64,000 nt of DNA from positions 23,932,501 through 23,996,500 of the forward strand of contig CM076141.1 of NCBI GenBank assembly GCA_038025085.1, in the 5' to 3' direction. Shown here in pieces: positions 59,701 through 64,000 of this stretch (position 1 is the stretch's first letter; every line of letters starts with the position of its first letter). The translations under genes and the position numbers were made by a program. The notes under the pieces are model-generated. The model made no database searches. It had not been told where the DNA came from and saw only the letters and a list, made by a program, of their open reading frames with translations. This DNA is from Tetragonia tetragonoides (lineage: Eukaryota > Streptophyta > Magnoliopsida > Caryophyllales > Aizoaceae).

Positions 59701-62700
59701 TTAAGAGAAAACATCCAAATACTTTGTTTGCATTCATTTGAGTGTGAAATTACACCTAGGATATTTACAGTTACAAACAAGCTTCAACTCATGCTTTTGA
59801 ATGCATTTACGCGTTTTAAAAGCTCATACGAGTAGGGTAAAAGAGATTTGAGTTCTTTTGTGTTGTATATTAAGAGAAAGCATCCAAATACTTTGTTTGA
59901 ATTCATGTGAGTGTGAAACTATACCTAGGATGTTTACAGTTACAAACAAGCTTCAACTCAAGCTTTTATGCATTTACGCGTTTTAAAAGCTCATACGAGT
60001 AGGGTGAAAGAGATTTGAGTTCTTTTGTGTTGTATATTAAGAGAAATCATCCAAATACTTTGTTTGCAATCATTTGAGTGTGAAACTACACCTAGGATGT
60101 TTACAGTTACAAACAAGCTTCAACTCATGCTTTTATGCATTTACGCGTTTTAAAACCTCATACGAGTAGGGTGAAAGAGATTTGAGTTCTTTTGTGTTGT
60201 ATATTAAGAGAACGCATCCAAATACTTTATTTGCATTCATTTGAGTGTGAAACTATACCTAGGATGTTTACAGTTACAAACAAGCTTCAACTCAAGCTTT
60301 TGAATGCATTTACGCGTTTTAAAAGCTCATACGAGTAGGGTGAAAGAGATTTGAGTTCTTTTGTGTTGTATATTAAGAGAAAGCATCCAAATACTTTATT
60401 TGCAATCATTTGAGTGTGAAACTACACCTAGGATGTTTACAGTTACAAATAAGCTTCAACTCAAGCTTTTGAATGACATTTACGCGTTTCAAAAGCTCAT
60501 ACGAGTAGGGTGAAAGAGATTTGAGTTCTTTTGTGTTGTATATTAAGAGAAAGCATCCAAATACTTTGTTTGAATTCATTTGAGTGTGAAACTACACCTA
60601 GGATGTTTACAAGTACAAACAAGCTTCAACTCAAGCTGTTGAATGAATTTACGCGTTTTAACAGCTCTTACGACTAGGGTGAAAGAAATTGAGTTCTTTT
60701 GTGTTGTATATTAAGAGAAAGCATCCAAATACTTTGTTTGCAATCATTTGAGTGTGCAACTACACCTAGGATGTTTACAGTTACAAACAAGCTTCAACTC
60801 AAGCTGTTGAATGAATTTACGCGTTTTAACAGCTCTTACGACTAGGGTGATAGAAATTGAGTTCTTTTGTGTTGTATATTAAGAGAAAGCATCCAAATAC
60901 TTTGTTTGCAATCATTTGAGTGTGAAACTACACCTAGGATGTTTACAGTTACAAACAAGCTTCAACTCAAGCTGTTGAATGAATTTACGCGTTTTAACAG
61001 CTCATACGAGTAGGGTGAAAGAGATTTGAGTTCTTTTGGGTTGTATATTAAGAGAAAGCATCCAAATACGTTGATTGCATTCATTTGAGTGTGAAACTAC
61101 ACCTAGGATGTTTACAGTTACAAACAAGCTTCAACTCATGCTTTTGAATGCATTTACGCGTTTTAAAAGCTCATACGAGTAGGGTGAAAGAGATTTGAGT
61201 TCTTTTGTGTTGTATATTAAGAAAAAACATCCAAATACTTTGTTTGCATTCATTTGAGTGTGAAACTATACCTAGGATGTTTACAGTTACAAACAAGCTT
61301 CAACTCAAGCTTTTGAATGCATTTACGCGTTTTAAAAGCTCATACGAGTAGGGTCAAAGAGATTTGAGTTCTTTTGTGTTGTATATTAAGAGAAAGCATC
61401 CAAATACTTTGTTTGCAATCATTTGAGTGTGAAACTACACCTAACATGTTTACAGTTACAAACAAGCTTCAACTCAAGCTTTTGAATGCATTTACGCGTT
61501 TTAAAAGCTTATACGAGTAGGGTGAAAGAGATTTGAGTTCTTTTGTGTTGTATATTAAGAGAAAGCATCCAAATACTTTGTTTGCATTCATTTGAGTGTG
61601 AAACTATACCTAGGATGTTTACAGTTACAAACAAGCTTCAACTCAAGCTTTTGAATGCATTTACACCTTTTAAAAGCTCATACGAGTAGGGTGAAAGAGA
61701 TTTGTGTTCTTTTGTAACAAGCTTCAACTCAAGCTTTTGAATGTATTTACGCGTTTTAAAAAAGCTCATACGAGTAGGGTGAAAGAGATTTGAGTTCTTT
61801 TGTGTTTTATATTAAGAGAAAGCATCCAAGTACTTTGTTTACATTCATTTGAGTGTGAAACTATACCTAGGATGTTTACAGTTACAAACAAGCTTCAACT
61901 CAAGCTTTTGAATGCATTTACGCGTTTTAAAAGCTCATACGAGTAGGGTCAAAGAGATTTGAGTTCTTTTGTGTTGTATATTAAGAGAAAGCATCCAAAT
62001 ACTTTGTTTGCAATCATTTGAGTGTGAAACTACACCTAACATGTTTACAGTTACAAACAAGCTTCAACTCAAGCTTTTGAATGCATTTAAACCTTTTAAA
62101 AGCTCATACGAGTAGGGTGAAAGAGATTTGTGTTCTTTTGTAACAAGCTTCAACTCAAGCTTTTGAATTCATTTACGCGTTTTAAAAGCTCATACGAGTA
62201 GGGTGAAAGAGATTTGTGTTCTTTTGTAACAAGCTTCAACTCAAGCTTTTGAATGTATTTACGCGTTTTAAAAAAGCTCATACGAGTAGGGTGAAAGAGA
62301 TTTGAGTTCTTTTGTGTTGTATATTAAGAGAAAGCATCCAAATACTCTGTTTGCAATCATTTGAGTGTGAAACTACACCTAACATGTTTACAGTTACAAA
62401 CAAGCTTCAACTCAAGCTTTTGAATGCATTTACACGTTTTAGAAGCTCATACGAGGAGGGTGAAAGAGATTTGAGTTCTTTTGTGTTGTATATTAAGAGA
62501 AAGCATCCAAATACTTTGTTTGCATTCATTTGAGTGTGAAATTACACCTAGGATGTTTACTGTTACAAACAGCTTCAACTCAAGCTTTTGAATGCATTTA
62601 CGCGTTTTAAAAGCTCATACCAGTAGGGTGAAAGAGATTTGAGTTCTTTTGTGTTGTATATTAAGAGAAAGCATCCAAATACTTTATTTGAAATCATTTG

Positions 62701-64000
62701 AGTGTGAAACTACACCTAGGATGTTTACAGTTACAAACAAGCTTCAACTGAAGCTTTTGAATGACATTTACGCGTTTGAAAAGCTCATACGAGTAGGGTG
62801 AAAGAGATTTGAGTTCTTTTGTGTTGTATATTAAGAGAAAGCATCCAAATGCTTTGTTTGCATTCATTTGAGTGTGAAACTATACCTAGGATGTTGACAG
62901 TTACAAACAAGCTTCAACTCAAGCTTTTGAATGCATTTACGCGTTTTAAAAGCTCATACGAGTAGGGTGAAAGAGATTTGAGTTCTTTTGTGTTGTATAT
63001 TAAGAGAAAGCATCCAAATACTTTGTTTGCATTCATTTGAGTGTGAAACTATACCTAGGATGTTTACAGTTACAAACAAGCTTCAACTCAAGCTTTTGAA
63101 TTCATTGACGCGTTTTAAAAGCTCATACGAGTAGGGTGAAAGAGATTTGAGTTCTTTTGTGTTGTATATTAAGAGAAAGCATCCAAATACTTTGTTTGCA
63201 ATCATTTGAGTGTGAAACTACACCTAACATGTTTACAGTTACAAACAAGCTTCAACTCAAGCTTTTGAATGCATTTACGCGTTTTAAAAGCTCATACGAG
63301 TAGGGTGAAAGAGATTTGAGTTCTTTTGTGTTGTATATTAAGAGAAAGCATCCAAATACTTTGTTTGCATTCATTTGAGTGTGAAACTATACCTAGGATG
63401 TTTACAGTTACAAACAAGCTTCAACTCAAGCTTTTGAATGCATTTACACCTTTTAAAAGCTCATACGAGTAGGGTGAAAGAGATTTGAGTTCTTTTGTGT
63501 TTTATATTAAGAGAAAGCATCCAAATACTTTGTTTACATTCATTTGAGTGTAAAACTACACCTAGGATGTCTACAGTTACAAACAAGCTTCAACTCAAGC
63601 TTTTGAATTCATTTACGCGTTTTAAAAGCTCATACGAGTAGGGTGAAAGAGATTTGAGTTCTTTTGTGTTGTATATTAAGAGAAAGCATCCAAATACGTT
63701 GTTTGCATTCATTTAAGTGTGAAACTACACCTAGGATGTTTACAGTTACAAACAAGCTTAAACTCAAGCTTTTGAATGCGTTTACGCGTTTTAAAAGCTC
63801 ATACGAGTAAGGTGAAAGAGATTTGTGTTCTTTTGTAACAAGCTTCAACTCAAGCTTTTGAATGTATTTACGCGTTTTAAAAAAGCTCATACGTGTAGGG
63901 TGAAAGAGATTTGAGTTCTTTTGTGTTGTATATTAAGAGAAAGCATCCAAATACTTTGTTTGCAATCATTTGAGTGTGAAACTACACCTAACATGTTTAC
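50714..64000 (+). repeat. 169-bp satellite, right array
   Basis: About 79 monomers in '+' orientation to the window end. Up to about 52,610 it is the parent or sister of the satellite inside TE-B. From 52,650 to 56,330 many monomers have TTTATACG or TTTACACG in place of TTTACGCG. From about 56,800 on, ACGCGT and GTTTACAGTTACAAAC predominate and monomers are more uniform. Half-monomers occur at about 58,326, 61,714, 62,140, 62,226 and 63,835. No gene; ORFs of up to 92 codons here are satellite read-through. Confidence 0.93.
62125..62296 (+). repeat. Two adjacent 86-88-bp half-monomers
   Basis: TTCTTTTGT joins straight to AACAAGCTTC, removing monomer positions 11-93 (about 83 bp). One unit is followed directly by another with an 86-bp period. 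The second also has two extra A (TTTTAAAAAAGCTC). The same deletion form recurs at about 58,326, 61,714 and 63,835. Confidence 0.85.

Noticed and set aside
1..64000. Telomere repeats, rRNA or tRNA genes, host genes, species identification
   Set aside because: None of the expected motifs was seen (no TTTAGGG runs, no cloverleaf gene; the only tRNA-related sequences are 12-bp PBS sites). The satellite was not recognised well enough from memory to name a species.

Overview
The window is plant centromeric or pericentromeric heterochromatin. I see no host gene, rRNA or tRNA gene. About 80% of the 64 kb is one AT-rich tandem satellite with a 169-bp monomer. The rest is a few LTR retrotransposons and their fragments. 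PBS sequences complementary to initiator-Met tRNA, plant-style Ty3/gypsy Gag and Pol pieces, and a nucleosome-sized satellite point to a flowering plant, probably a eudicot. I cannot name the species. The Pol piece looks most like the CRM (centromeric chromovirus) type, which fits a centromeric site.

Layout. 1-21,506: satellite in one orientation (called '-'), dominated by a large higher-order repeat (HOR) of about 33 monomers. Copy 1 is 1-5,450, copy 2 is 5,451-11,069, copy 3 runs from 11,070 and breaks at about 14,631, then come rearranged partial copies and mosaic monomers. 21,507-21,530: a perfect-stem palindrome where the array flips orientation. 21,531-26,678: satellite in '+' orientation. 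26,679-30,407: TE-1, a complete 3.7-kb non-autonomous LTR element on the minus strand with a 5-bp target duplication (ACCAG) and one gag-like ORF. 30,408-40,631: satellite, including a 1.23-kb tandem duplication that carries a 160-bp piece of the TE-1 LTR.

40,632-50,713: a nest. TE-A (5' LTR, PBS, broken gag, protease, start of reverse transcriptase) is cut by satellite inside RT and has no 3' half. TE-B (42,444-49,622; two 989-bp LTRs; TSD AAATG) sits inside the zinc-knuckle codons of TE-A gag. TE-B is a younger relative of TE-1. Its 5' leader contains a 3.1-kb secondary insert (44,040-47,153), a copy of TE-A protease/RT plus the adjoining satellite found again at 49,911 to about 52,610. A 94-bp direct duplication of the leader flanks the insert. 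50,714-64,000: satellite in '+' orientation, with scattered 86-88-bp half-monomers.

How it works together: TE-A belongs to an autonomous-type family. TE-1 and TE-B are gag-only parasites that share its LTR ends, U3 and PBS, and would depend on its enzymes. The satellite turns over by unequal exchange, conversion and template switching and carries TE pieces along. Nearly all short ORFs in the satellite are frame accidents and are not annotated as genes. Counts of differences between copies were made by eye.
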